Of a stretch of DNA of 32,981 nucleotides, positions 24,209 through 31,910 are shown one piece after another (position 1 is the stretch's first letter; every line of letters starts with the position of its first letter). Where the stretch lies: assembly GCA_024762395.1 (NCBI GenBank), contig JANTHP010000010.1, forward strand, positions 1 through 32,981, in the 5' to 3' direction. Made by a program: the position numbers and the translations under genes. The notes under the pieces are model-generated. The model worked only from the letters and a program-made list of their open reading frames with translations. It was not told where the DNA came from and did no database searches. This stretch comes from Anaerolineae bacterium. GTDB lineage: Bacteria; Chloroflexota; Anaerolineae; Promineifilales; Promineifilaceae.

Positions 24209-26260
24209 TCACGGTTGGAGTTCATATAAAATGTACGCGCCGGCAATGTCGGTGATGGGGGTTAGGTGATGGGTTTGTAAGGCCTGGACAACGGCCGTAT
24301 TCACCGGTTCGTCTGATTGAAGGCGTGCGGCCGTCATAAACTCGTACCCTTTTTGATAAAGCAAAAGATGAGTCACGCCGCTTTCCCGCCAGTTGGCGGC
24401 AATGCCATCTGCATCGCCATGTAAATGAACGAGGTGTCCCAATTCATCCAGACTGCTGTCAGGGCGGCAGTCGTGGTCACAATAATAACTGCGCGGTTCA
24501 AACAAAAAAGCGACGACGCTTTCCGGCGGCAGCTCGTTAATGGCCTCCATAGCGCCATAATGCGCCCCCAAATGACGACGCAGCAGTTCCGCTTTTGTGT
24601 CTGAACCAACGACATAAGTCCAGGGCGCAAAAGGCAGCCAGGCCGTGATTTGTCCCACCAGGTTGAGGAGTAGCACCAGCCCGATGACCAGGTTCAAAAA
24701 ACGATGAAGTGAAAATTGAGGATGATCCAGCCGCCTTAAATCATTGAGCAGCCAGGCTAACGCCGGAACCAACGCCGCAAAACAGGGTAAGAGAACGCGG
24801 CTGATTAAAAATCCTTTTGAATTCATGGCGCCAAGCAGCCAAAATCCGTACTGGCTAAGGGCAAACAGCAGCAGCCAGCTTAACGCCGCCGGGACATCTT
24901 TGCGCCGGCGGGAAAAGGCCAAAATGAGGATGAGGGGTAAAAATGCCAGCAGCAGCGGCCCGATTTGAGCATCCTGGTTCACATCAATGAGGCCCAGCGT
25001 AAGGTCGTAGGGAAGGCGCAGGATGGCGATGAGGTCCAGGCCGAGGCCGGTGCCTGATTCGGTGAAGGCGGCCGCCAGATAATTGTCCCAGTAACGGCCG
25101 CCTCCAAACGGATAGACCGGATTCCCCACCAGCAGCCAGCTTTTGAGGTAAATGGGCAGCGCCGTCAGGGTGGTGGCTGCTGTCAGCAGGGCTAATGGCT
25201 TGAACATGGCCGAAAGCCGCTTTCTGACTGTCCAGGCGGTAAATCCTGCCAGCGTCAGCGGCGCGACGAAGCTGGTGTATTTGAATCCCATTGCCAACCC
25301 GCAAAATATGCCGCTTAACAGCAGCCAGGACGATTGGCGGTTCTGCCGCCATGTCAGCCAGAAATACAGCGCCCCGATTTGATAAAAGGCCAATCCCAAA
25401 TCGTTGTAAGCCCAGCCGGCCAGCGACAATATCATGGGGATGGCGTAGAGGAGGAGAACGGCCGTCCACCCCTCTTTCATGCGCAGTTGTTTCCGGGCGG
25501 TCTGAAAAATCAGCCCCGCCAGCATGAGATGAAAGATGAAATGGAGCAGTTTGGCGGTCACATCGCTGCGTAATGCCATCGCCATCATGAACAGCATCTC
25601 AAACAGCGCCGGATAATGCAGGGGAAAGATGTCGTAAGCGTGGATTCGGCCGGCCGCCAGGTACAGTTTTGGCCCTTTGAGGTGGTAAAACAGGGCGTCA
25701 AAACTGGTCGGCGGCAGTAACGCCAACGTTAACGCCATACCCAACGCTAAAAACAGATAAACGGCGGCGGGGCGCGACGGCCGTTCCCACCGCAATCGCC
25801 GTACACATTCAAACGCTTTTTTACTGGTCAGCAGGGTTAAAATGATGGCGATGGCGTAGAATACGGCCGTTTCCAACCAACCAACCATCCCCAAAAACAA
25901 CGTCAGCAGCCCCAACGCGCCAAATCCCAGCCCCAGCCCAAACAAAAGCCGCGCGCCCGGACTCATTTCCAGCCTAAACCGCTCCAGCAGCCACAACCCT
26001 GCGCCCAACGCAAACCAGGCCATCCACAACGCCGCCGCCACATCCAACAGCGAACGCCCCACCGCCGCTGCCGAGAAGGGGAAACGCTGCCAAATGACGG
26101 CCGTTTCCGCCAAAAACGCCAACTGCGGCCCGCTAAACGGCTTCTGCACCACATAATAAGCGCTCAAACTAAAAAACAGCCAACCAATAAAGAGCGCAAC
26201 CCCGCCCCACTTCAGCCAATCAGAAAATTGAACGCCGTTTGTTTTATCCGATTCAATCAT
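24209..26260 (-). CDS. GT-C-type membrane glycosyltransferase-like protein
   Basis: The product (683 residues) has a dozen or more hydrophobic segments spread over residues 15-560 and a soluble C-terminal part of about 120 residues with a small cysteine-containing DHDC segment. The loop PPTSFDALFYHLKGPKLYL followed by HYPALFEMLF resembles the acidic first-loop region of GT39/GT83-like enzymes that use polyprenyl-phosphate sugars outside the membrane. I cannot assign a named family with certainty. It heads the five-gene cluster, with the GT2 carrier-charging enzyme directly downstream, which fits donor synthesis and use. The ATG at 26260 is preceded by GGGCTGGG only, a weak ribosome site. Confidence 0.7.
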   Translation of the reverse strand: MIESDKTNGVQFSDWLKWGGVALFIGWLFFSLSAYYVVQKPFSGPQLAFLAETAVIWQRFPFSAAAVGRSLLDVAAALWMAWFALGAGLWLLERFRLEMSPGARLLFGLGLGFGALGLLTLFLGMVGWLETAVFYAIAIILTLLTSKKAFECVRRLRWERPSRPAAVYLFLALGMALTLALLPPTSFDALFYHLKGPKLYLAAGRIHAYDIFPLHYPALFEMLFMMAMALRSDVTAKLLHFIFHLMLAGLIFQTARKQLRMKEGWTAVLLLYAIPMILSLAGWAYNDLGLAFYQIGALYFWLTWRQNRQSSWLLLSGIFCGLAMGFKYTSFVAPLTLAGFTAWTVRKRLSAMFKPLALLTAATTLTALPIYLKSWLLVGNPVYPFGGGRYWDNYLAAAFTESGTGLGLDLIAILRLPYDLTLGLIDVNQDAQIGPLLLAFLPLILILAFSRRRKDVPAALSWLLLFALSQYGFWLLGAMNSKGFLISRVLLPCFAALVPALAWLLNDLRRLDHPQFSLHRFLNLVIGLVLLLNLVGQITAWLPFAPWTYVVGSDTKAELLRRHLGAHYGAMEAINELPPESVVAFLFEPRSYYCDHDCRPDSSLDELGHLVHLHGDADGIAANWRESGVTHLLLYQKGYEFMTAARLQSDEPVNTAVVQALQTHHLTPITDIAGAYILYELQP

Positions 26261-26280
26261 AACCCAGCCCGCAGCCCTTC

Positions 26281-26343
26281 ACGCATCACGTTTCACGTTT
26301 CACGCATTACGTATCACGCATTACGCATCACGTTTCACGTTTC
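26281..26343. repeat. Single-arm heptamer array, nine units
   Basis: Nine contiguous heptamers alternate among ACGCATC, ACGTTTC, ACGCATT and ACGTATC, exactly 63 bp, without an inverted arm. A short piece with the same words lies at 9426-9442. Confidence 0.88.
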
Positions 26344-26395
26344 AAACGATAATAGATTCCCCGCAAAATGACAACAGACATCTGGTACCAATCCC

Positions 26396-26436
26396 AATTC
26401 ACTCTTTTTATACGCGCAAATTCACCCTTTTTATAC
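26396..26436. promoter_or_regulatory. Two 18-bp direct repeats, candidate operator or tandem promoter
   Basis: AATTCACTCTTTTTATAC (26396-26413) and AATTCACCCTTTTTATAC (26419-26436) differ at one base and start 23 bp apart, about two helical turns. Each ends in a TATAC box that might be part of a promoter. Confidence 0.5.
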
Positions 26437-26486
26437 TTTGGAAGACGGCCGTTCCTGCTATGATCGCGCAATAAATAAACTCAAAA

Positions 26487-26578
26487 GGTAACTACTAAGG
26501 TGACAGTCACTTTCTCCAGAGGCAATGGTTATAACAAATCGCTATATTAAGTGACTGTCACCTCTGAGGCGTAGTTAC
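26487..26578. mobile_element. MITE-like palindromic element, 92 bp, with 7-bp flanking repeats
   Basis: Outer arms AGGTAACTAC and GTAGTTACCT and perfect 15-bp inner arms AGGTGACAGTCACTT (26498-26512) and AAGTGACTGTCACCT (26549-26563) frame a unique AT-rich centre. CTCAAAA flanks it at 26480-26486 and 26579-26585. Its relatives are the arms at 11158-11223. It ends 20 bp before the amidase start codon. Confidence 0.7.
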
Positions 26579-26598
26579 CTCAAAATAGGAGTTTCCCC

Positions 26599-29478
26599 AT
26601 GAAGTACAAAATAGTCACACTGCTAAGCCTATTCGTTTTACTGGCCGTTCAAGAGTTAACCACCGTACAATCCGCGCCGGCAGGCGTTTCAATCCACAAT
26701 ATCGAGCTAAACGCCGCCGATTTCGCCGGGGGGACCGGCACAGGCTATGCCATCACAGCCGATGGTTTAACAATGGCCGACGATGCGGTAACGGCCGTCT
26801 ACACCTCCCCCGTCATCCAATCGCCCATTCCCTTTAACGCGGCCGTGCCCCAATGGTTCGCCACCGTTCCCGACATGACCAGCATGGAACTGCATGTGCG
26901 AACCAAAGCGGCTGCCGGCGAATGGGGCAAATGGGTAGACATTCACGAAAATGACGATTGGACGCTGCCCGACGATCCCGACATTGTCGGCGAGATGCTC
27001 GCCGTCCCCGCTGCGGATGTCACCCACCACCAACTCCAATTTTCCGTCATTTTCAGCCGTTATGCCGGGGAACCCGCGCCGGTTTTTGAACAGTTAACCC
27101 TGACCGTTATTGACACAACCGATGGCCCTACCCTCGAAGAGATGCAAGCCCGGCAGGCCGAGCTAGATGCCGCCAACGCCAGCCTTAACCAGACGCCCAA
27201 CGACAGCTACCCACGCCCAACTGTCATCAGCCGTGAAGTATGGTGCTACTACGATGACTGCAATTATGATCCTGCGGATTTGGCGTACAGCCCTTACACG
27301 CACATGGTCATCCATCATACCGTTTCATCCAATGAAAGCAGCGATTGGGCCGCCATCGTTCGCGCCATCTGGAACTTCCACACCTACACGCGCGGCTGGG
27401 GCGACATCGGCTACAATTACCTGGTTGACCGCACCGGCGTCGTTTACGAAGGCCACCTGAATGAGGATTACCTGAACCTGGATGTGGTGGGCACGCACGC
27501 CTCAGCCGCCAACACGGGCGGCATGGGCGTGGCCCTCATCGGCACATTCTCCACGCCGGACGAATACCCCGGTTTTGATGAAACGCCGCCGCCGGAAATG
27601 CAAGCGGCCGCCGTTGAACTGCTCTCTTGGAAGGCTGACCAACGGGATATTGATGTGTATGATGCCAGCCGCATGGTCTACACCGATTGGGGCCTGCCGC
27701 ATTTGATGGGGCATCGGGATGTGTACGGAGGCACTTCAACAACCTGTCCGGGGGCGAATGCGTATGGGCTGCTGCCGGCGCTGCGCGATGCGGTCGCGCA
27801 GCAAATCGGGTTTGTTTCGCCGCATATGTATGTTGATGAGTTGAGCGACGCTTTCACGATGAGCGACAGCGTCTGGTACGAGGGGCCGGAAGGGTGCGGT
27901 AATAACGGTCATTCCTACTACACCTGGAATGTAACCGATGAGGCGTTGAGCGATAATTGGGGCGAATGGCGTCCGGATGTGCCGGAATACGGCCGTTACG
28001 AAATTGAAGTGTACGCCCCCTACTGCGACACCAACGCCCCCGAAACGGATGGCGCTATTTACACCGTCACCCACGCCGACGGGACGGATACCGTCACCGT
28101 CAGCCATAACGCCAACGTCGGCTTGTGGATGTCGCTGGGCGAATTTAACCTGAATGCCGGAACAGGCAATCTCATCCGTCTGACCGACCTGACCAGTGGC
28201 GACCTCACCGATTACGATTACGGCGTCTGGTTTGACGCCATTCGTTTGCGCCTGATCGAAGGCTCGGCAAGCAACGCCGCGCCGCCGGATGACGCCTGGG
28301 TGACGCAGCAGTCAGTTGATTTCGCCTGGGAGATTGTCAATCCCGGCACAGTTCTGACAACGACGCTGCAAGTGGCGACGGACCCGGCGTTTAGCGACAT
28401 GGTTTACACGGAAAGTTGGGGAACGGCCGTTACCAACACTGTCCACACCTTCAGCCAGGATTATGCCGACCTGTATTGGCGGGTACGTTTGAATCTAAAC
28501 GCCGGCGATCAGGTAGAGTCGGCCGCCACGCGCTTTGGGCTGGACTCGGCGCCGCCAACTTCCAGCGTAAACGCCCTGACATTTTATCCCGCCGAAGGCT
28601 ACTATGAACTGGGTTGGCAGGGCAGCGATAATCTTTCCGGCATAGCCGGCTACAACATCGAATACCGGGCCGACAGCGACCTGACATGGACTACCCTTTT
28701 GAGCGCGACAACGCTCATCACTGCCACCTTCACACCGCCCGATCCGGCGCAAATGTATTGGTTCCGCAGCCAGGCCAGCGATGCCGCCGGCAATACCGAA
28801 CCGGCCCACAGCGGCGACGGCGACATCAACACCGAGCAGGCCGACGTCATTTACACCATCCATGTCCAAAACGAGACCCCGGCGGCCGATGTGTGGCTGA
28901 ATGGGTTGTCGGTTGATTTTTCCTGGGCCATTACGACGGCGATTGATATTTCAACAACGACCTGGGCGGTGGCAACTGACCCGGCTATGACCAATGTGGT
29001 GGCAGCGCAGAGCTGGGGAACGGCCGTTACCCAAACCCTCCACAGCTTTACCCAGGATTACGCCGACCTGTACTGGCAAGTAACGGTAACGGACACCGAA
29101 ACCCTCTCCGCCTCATCCACGCCCACGCGGTTTGGCCTGGATACAACCCCGCCTACATCCCAGGTTACAATGATTTATGAATTGTCTACCGGCTCCTACT
29201 TTTTGCTGTGGCAAGGGGATGACGCCGGGTCCGGCCTCGCTCTCTACACAGTCGAATACCGCGCCCAGGGAGAGACGGATTGGATAACGCTGGTGGATGG
29301 GGTAACGGCCGTTTCCGCCATGTTCGACCCACCCGTACCAGGGCAAATTTACGAATTCCGCAGTCAGGCCACCGATTTAGTCGGCAATATCGAACCGCCC
29401 CATCCCAACCCGGATATGGACACCACACAGGCAATTTTGCTCTCTCATGCTATAATGCTGCCGATTATTCAGCGTTAA
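26599..29478 (+). CDS. Secreted N-acetylmuramoyl-L-alanine amidase (PGRP/amidase_2) with C-terminal beta repeats
   Basis: The product has 959 residues and begins with a signal peptide (MKYKIVTLLSLFVLLAVQ, cleavage near 26). Residues about 205-400 form a peptidoglycan-recognition amidase domain with zinc ligands His239, His372 and Cys383 and catalytic Tyr272, so cleavage of the amide between muramic acid and the stem peptide is expected. Residues about 410-555 resemble a golvesin/xanthan-lyase-associated beta domain. Two copies of a roughly 200-residue unit follow (about 559-754 and 758-944), each with a sugar- or protein-binding-like beta part (VDFxW, ATDPA, SWGTAV, DYADLYW) and a fibronectin-III-like part ending in FRSQATD. 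The last eight residues, IMLPIIQR, resemble a tail common on Chloroflexota secreted proteins. AGGAG precedes the ATG. Confidence 0.9.
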   Translation: MKYKIVTLLSLFVLLAVQELTTVQSAPAGVSIHNIELNAADFAGGTGTGYAITADGLTMADDAVTAVYTSPVIQSPIPFNAAVPQWFATVPDMTSMELHVRTKAAAGEWGKWVDIHENDDWTLPDDPDIVGEMLAVPAADVTHHQLQFSVIFSRYAGEPAPVFEQLTLTVIDTTDGPTLEEMQARQAELDAANASLNQTPNDSYPRPTVISREVWCYYDDCNYDPADLAYSPYTHMVIHHTVSSNESSDWAAIVRAIWNFHTYTRGWGDIGYNYLVDRTGVVYEGHLNEDYLNLDVVGTHASAANTGGMGVALIGTFSTPDEYPGFDETPPPEMQAAAVELLSWKADQRDIDVYDASRMVYTDWGLPHLMGHRDVYGGTSTTCPGANAYGLLPALRDAVAQQIGFVSPHMYVDELSDAFTMSDSVWYEGPEGCGNNGHSYYTWNVTDEALSDNWGEWRPDVPEYGRYEIEVYAPYCDTNAPETDGAIYTVTHADGTDTVTVSHNANVGLWMSLGEFNLNAGTGNLIRLTDLTSGDLTDYDYGVWFDAIRLRLIEGSASNAAPPDDAWVTQQSVDFAWEIVNPGTVLTTTLQVATDPAFSDMVYTESWGTAVTNTVHTFSQDYADLYWRVRLNLNAGDQVESAATRFGLDSAPPTSSVNALTFYPAEGYYELGWQGSDNLSGIAGYNIEYRADSDLTWTTLLSATTLITATFTPPDPAQMYWFRSQASDAAGNTEPAHSGDGDINTEQADVIYTIHVQNETPAADVWLNGLSVDFSWAITTAIDISTTTWAVATDPAMTNVVAAQSWGTAVTQTLHSFTQDYADLYWQVTVTDTETLSASSTPTRFGLDTTPPTSQVTMIYELSTGSYFLLWQGDDAGSGLALYTVEYRAQGETDWITLVDGVTAVSAMFDPPVPGQIYEFRSQATDLVGNIEPPHPNPDMDTTQAILLSHAIMLPIIQR

Positions 29479-29480
29479 GC

Positions 29481-29638
29481 GTGGCAGGGTGGCAGGGTGG
29501 CAGGGTGGCAGAGTGGCAGAGTGGCAGGGTGGCAAGGTGGCAGAGTGGCAGAGCAGCAAAGTCACCTTGCAACCTTGCAACCTTGCAACCCCGCAACCCC
29601 GCAACCTTGCACCCCCGCAACCCCGCAACCCTGCAACC
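29481..29638. repeat. Octamer fold-back array, nine plus nine units
   Basis: Nine GTGGCAGG/GTGGCAGA units (29481-29552) and, after 14 bp, nine TTGCAACC/CCGCAACC units (29567-29638) form two 72-bp arms. The inverted right word GGTTGCAG differs from the left GGTGGCAG by one base, so the arms could form a long imperfect hairpin. It fills nearly the whole gap between the amidase stop and the next ribosome site. Confidence 0.9.
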
Positions 29639-29659
29639 CTGCTCCGGAGAGATTCTAAC

Positions 29660-30841
29660 ATGCCCCAATCTGTTGATGTTCTCATCGTCGGTTCCGGCCC
29701 TTCCGGCACATCCACCGCCTTGCATCTCGTTCGCCAAGACCCGGCCTGGGCCAAACGCATCGTCATCGTAGATAAAGCCGTCCACCCGCGTGAAAAATTA
29801 TGCGGCGGCGGCGTCACCCACATCGGCCAAAACATCCTGGCCCAGTTAGGCCTTCCCTTTGAGCCGGAAAATTTTGCCGTGAATGAAGTGCGTTTGATCT
29901 ACCAGGATAAGCAGTACTCTTTCTACGGCAATCCGGTTTTTCGGATTGTGCGCCGGGATGAGTTTGACCATTGGCTGGTGAAAATTTGCCAAAAGTTCGG
30001 TATTCCCGTTCGACAAGGCGAGGCAGTGACAAAAATCACGCCGCATGACGATTATGTTGAGGTAGCGACTGAAAAGACGACTTTTCACGCTCAGGTTGTG
30101 GTGGGGGCCGACGGTTCGCGCAGTTTTGTGCGCCGCACGCTGAAATGGGCCGATGAGTCCCGCGTTGCCCGCCTGCTGGAGGTATTGACGCCGGAAAATG
30201 CCAATATCCAGCCGGAATTCCGTGATGGCATAGCCGTGTTTGATTTCACGCGGATGACGGATGGTTTGCAAGGATATTATTGGGATTTTCCCAGTTTTGT
30301 GGCGGGACGGCCGTTCATGAACCGGGGACTCTTTGACAGCCGTGCCCGGCCGGAACGGCCGAAAGCTCATCTCAAACAAGAACTGGGCGATGCGCTGCAA
30401 GCAAGGGGCCGGGATTTGGCGGATTACCAGCTAAAAGGGCATCCGATTCGCTGGTGGGCTAAAAACGGCCGTTTCGCCATCCCGCGCGTGTTGTTGGTGG
30501 GCGACGCCGCCGGGGCCGACCCGCTTTTTGGCGAGGGGATTTCGTTTGCGCTGGGATACGGCCGTGTCGCCGCTCCCGTCATCAGCGACGCCTTTGCGCG
30601 TCATGATTTCAGCTTTGCCGATTATGACGGCCGTTTACGGAATGATCCCCTGTTCAAGCAGTTACAAATCCGCGTGCGGCTGGCCCGCATTGCCTACCGC
30701 ATTCGCTCCCCCTGGCTGGTGCGGTTGGGCTGGGCGTTGATGAGCTGGGGCGTCAAATTTACCCGCTGGCGCGACCCCAACTTCGTCCCTGCCGAACAAC
30801 CGCAAACCCTCTTAACCGACAGCATGCAGCAATCAGCTTAA
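29660..30841 (+). CDS. Geranylgeranyl reductase family FAD-dependent oxidoreductase
   Basis: The product (393 residues) is a flavoprotein of the geranylgeranyl reductase/p-hydroxybenzoate hydroxylase superfamily. The FAD loop is VGSGPSG at 10-16, the family motif KLCGGGV is at 47-53, GADGSRSFVRR follows in the middle, and GDAAGADPLFGEGISFALGYGR lies near 281-302. Such enzymes reduce prenyl chains of lipids or quinones, or hydroxylate aromatic compounds; archaeal-type lipids, menaquinone or carotenoid tails are possible substrates, none shown here. It acts in the cytoplasm or at the membrane. The ATG at 29660 has GGAGAG eight bases upstream; the frame is open to 29489 only because it translates the octamer array, so that extension is rejected. 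Confidence 0.88.
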   Translation: MPQSVDVLIVGSGPSGTSTALHLVRQDPAWAKRIVIVDKAVHPREKLCGGGVTHIGQNILAQLGLPFEPENFAVNEVRLIYQDKQYSFYGNPVFRIVRRDEFDHWLVKICQKFGIPVRQGEAVTKITPHDDYVEVATEKTTFHAQVVVGADGSRSFVRRTLKWADESRVARLLEVLTPENANIQPEFRDGIAVFDFTRMTDGLQGYYWDFPSFVAGRPFMNRGLFDSRARPERPKAHLKQELGDALQARGRDLADYQLKGHPIRWWAKNGRFAIPRVLLVGDAAGADPLFGEGISFALGYGRVAAPVISDAFARHDFSFADYDGRLRNDPLFKQLQIRVRLARIAYRIRSPWLVRLGWALMSWGVKFTRWRDPNFVPAEQPQTLLTDSMQQSA

Positions 30842-30845
30842 AACG

Positions 30846-30879
30846 AAAAGTCCGATTTTTCTTCAAAAATCGGACTTTT
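30846..30879. terminator. Perfect two-way intrinsic terminator
   Basis: A perfect 15-bp stem (AAAAGTCCGATTTTT with AAAAATCGGACTTTT) closes a CTTC loop. A/T runs on both sides make it work in both directions, serving the flavoprotein gene and the convergent small gene. Confidence 0.85.
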
Positions 30880-30885
30880 ATGCTG

Positions 30886-31047
30886 TTATTTGTCTTTGTT
30901 TTGACTGGCTCGCGCCTTGGCCAAAGCATCTTCCAGGTCGTCCAGCCGCTGCAACAGGGCCGGCGGCACGGAATGAGCCGGCCACTGCTTCTTTAATGCG
31001 GCAATTTCTGCTTCCAGCGCTTTGATTTGTTCTGCTTTGTCATCCAT
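30886..31047 (-). CDS. Small coiled-coil protein, 53 residues
   Basis: The frame runs from ATG 31047 to a TAA at 30886-30888 and reads MDDKAEQIKALEAEIAALKK, then QWPAHSVPPALLQRLDDLED and a lysine-rich tail. Two amphipathic helices flank the WPAHSVPP turn. I recall short bacterial proteins with this helix-WPxHSVPP-helix plan, but no function is known. No strong ribosome site is visible, and a second ATG four bases away is in a different frame. The gene ends at the two-way terminator, which supports it being real. Base composition is like its neighbours. Confidence 0.65.
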   Translation of the reverse strand: MDDKAEQIKALEAEIAALKKQWPAHSVPPALLQRLDDLEDALAKARASQNKDK

Positions 31048-31090
31048 GAAAATCTGTGTCCAAACTCGGTTTAGGCCAATTCAAAAAAAC

Positions 31091-31177
31091 AATGATCCGC
31101 AGATTACGCCGATTAACGCAGATTCTTTTCCCTAATCTGCGTAATCTGTGTAATCTGCGGATAAAAAATGGATCATT
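31091..31177. repeat. Nonamer fold-back array (CGCAGATTA words)
   Basis: CGCAGATTA, CGCCGATTA and ACGCAGATT face TAATCTGCG, TAATCTGTG and TAATCTGCG. Outer AATGATCC (31091-31098) pairs with GGATCATT (31170-31177). It lies between two minus-strand genes. Confidence 0.85.
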
Positions 31178-31193
31178 TATTTTTGGTTTAGCC

Positions 31194-31772
31194 TTACTTG
31201 GGACGGCCGTACAACCACCAATACGTCTTCATCGGATAAGCCGCCTGCCAGACCAGCGGCCAGACAAACTCGCCTACCAGCCAGCGCCCCTTCAAATTCT
31301 TGTCCAGTGCAGCCACCTCATCCAGAATACGCTGGTCAAGCTGATAGGACGGTTTCATCAGCTCATCAATCATCGCCGTAATGACCACGCGCACGTCGGC
31401 GACGCTGGCGTAATAATCTACATCGGCCATCATGCGGCTGGACATGTGGCGTAGATAATTACTCCAATCGCTCAAGCGAGCGTGTAACTCCTGGTGCATC
31501 CGCTTCTCAAACTGTACTACATTGCCTGCCAACTTACTTTCAAATGCCTCCAGCGTCGCGTCCAGTCGGGCCTGAGCGGCGGCATCCATCTTGTCGCGCA
31601 CCACCGGAAGCCGGTGGCGGCGCATCAGACAGCCGCCAATGGTCAGCTTGGGCATATCCCCTTTTTCCATCGTCCAGTGGGTTGCCTCGCTTATCAAATA
31701 GTCGTCCACCTCGGCAACCATCACCTCTAAAATTTTTAGATCGCGCAGGATAATTTGATGTTCGTCGTTCAC
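31194..31772 (-). CDS. Hypothetical helical protein, 192 residues
   Basis: I do not recognise this protein. The GTG at 31772 is preceded by AAGGGG seven bases upstream, which favours it over later ATGs. The product is largely helical, with a basic segment (LMRRHRLPVVRDK), a long helix over about 70-110 and a tryptophan-rich C terminus (GEFVWPLVWQAAYPMKTYWWLYGRPK) that might touch a membrane or a partner. No signal peptide is present. The gene is divergent from the CHAD gene and shares its short upstream region. Two ACGGCCGT sites flank its ends. Confidence 0.65.
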   Translation of the reverse strand: MNDEHQIILRDLKILEVMVAEVDDYLISEATHWTMEKGDMPKLTIGGCLMRRHRLPVVRDKMDAAAQARLDATLEAFESKLAGNVVQFEKRMHQELHARLSDWSNYLRHMSSRMMADVDYYASVADVRVVITAMIDELMKPSYQLDQRILDEVAALDKNLKGRWLVGEFVWPLVWQAAYPMKTYWWLYGRPK

Positions 31773-31876
31773 GGCAAAACCCCTTTTCGCACACAGCTAA
31801 ACCACTATATTTACAGGATACCGAAATTGGGGAACGGCCGTCAAGAGTTTCCACGAATTGTAGTGACTGGGGCGCT

Positions 31877-31904
31877 TTGACCGTTTCCTGTTGGCGTTTA
31901 TAAT
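31877..31904 (+). promoter_or_regulatory. Strong sigma-70-type promoter, probably leaderless
   Basis: TTGACC (31877-31882) and a perfect TATAAT (31899-31904) are spaced 16 bp. The ATG of the CHAD gene begins seven bases after the -10 box, so the transcript would start at or next to the start codon. Confidence 0.7.
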
Positions 31905-31910
31905 CGCCCT

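Larger units (their letters stand above)
26261..26598. other. Divergent regulatory gap with three repeat structures
   Basis: No gene is seen. It contains a heptamer array (26281-26343), two copies of an 18-bp direct repeat (26396-26436), one ACGGCCGT site and a MITE-like palindrome (26487-26578). Promoters for both flanking divergent genes must lie here. Confidence 0.6.

Noticed and set aside
29489-29659. N-terminal extension of the flavoprotein reading frame
   Set aside because: It is a translation of the octamer array (repeating tryptophan, glutamine and glycine words); the ATG at 29660 has its own ribosome site and starts right at the FAD-binding strand.
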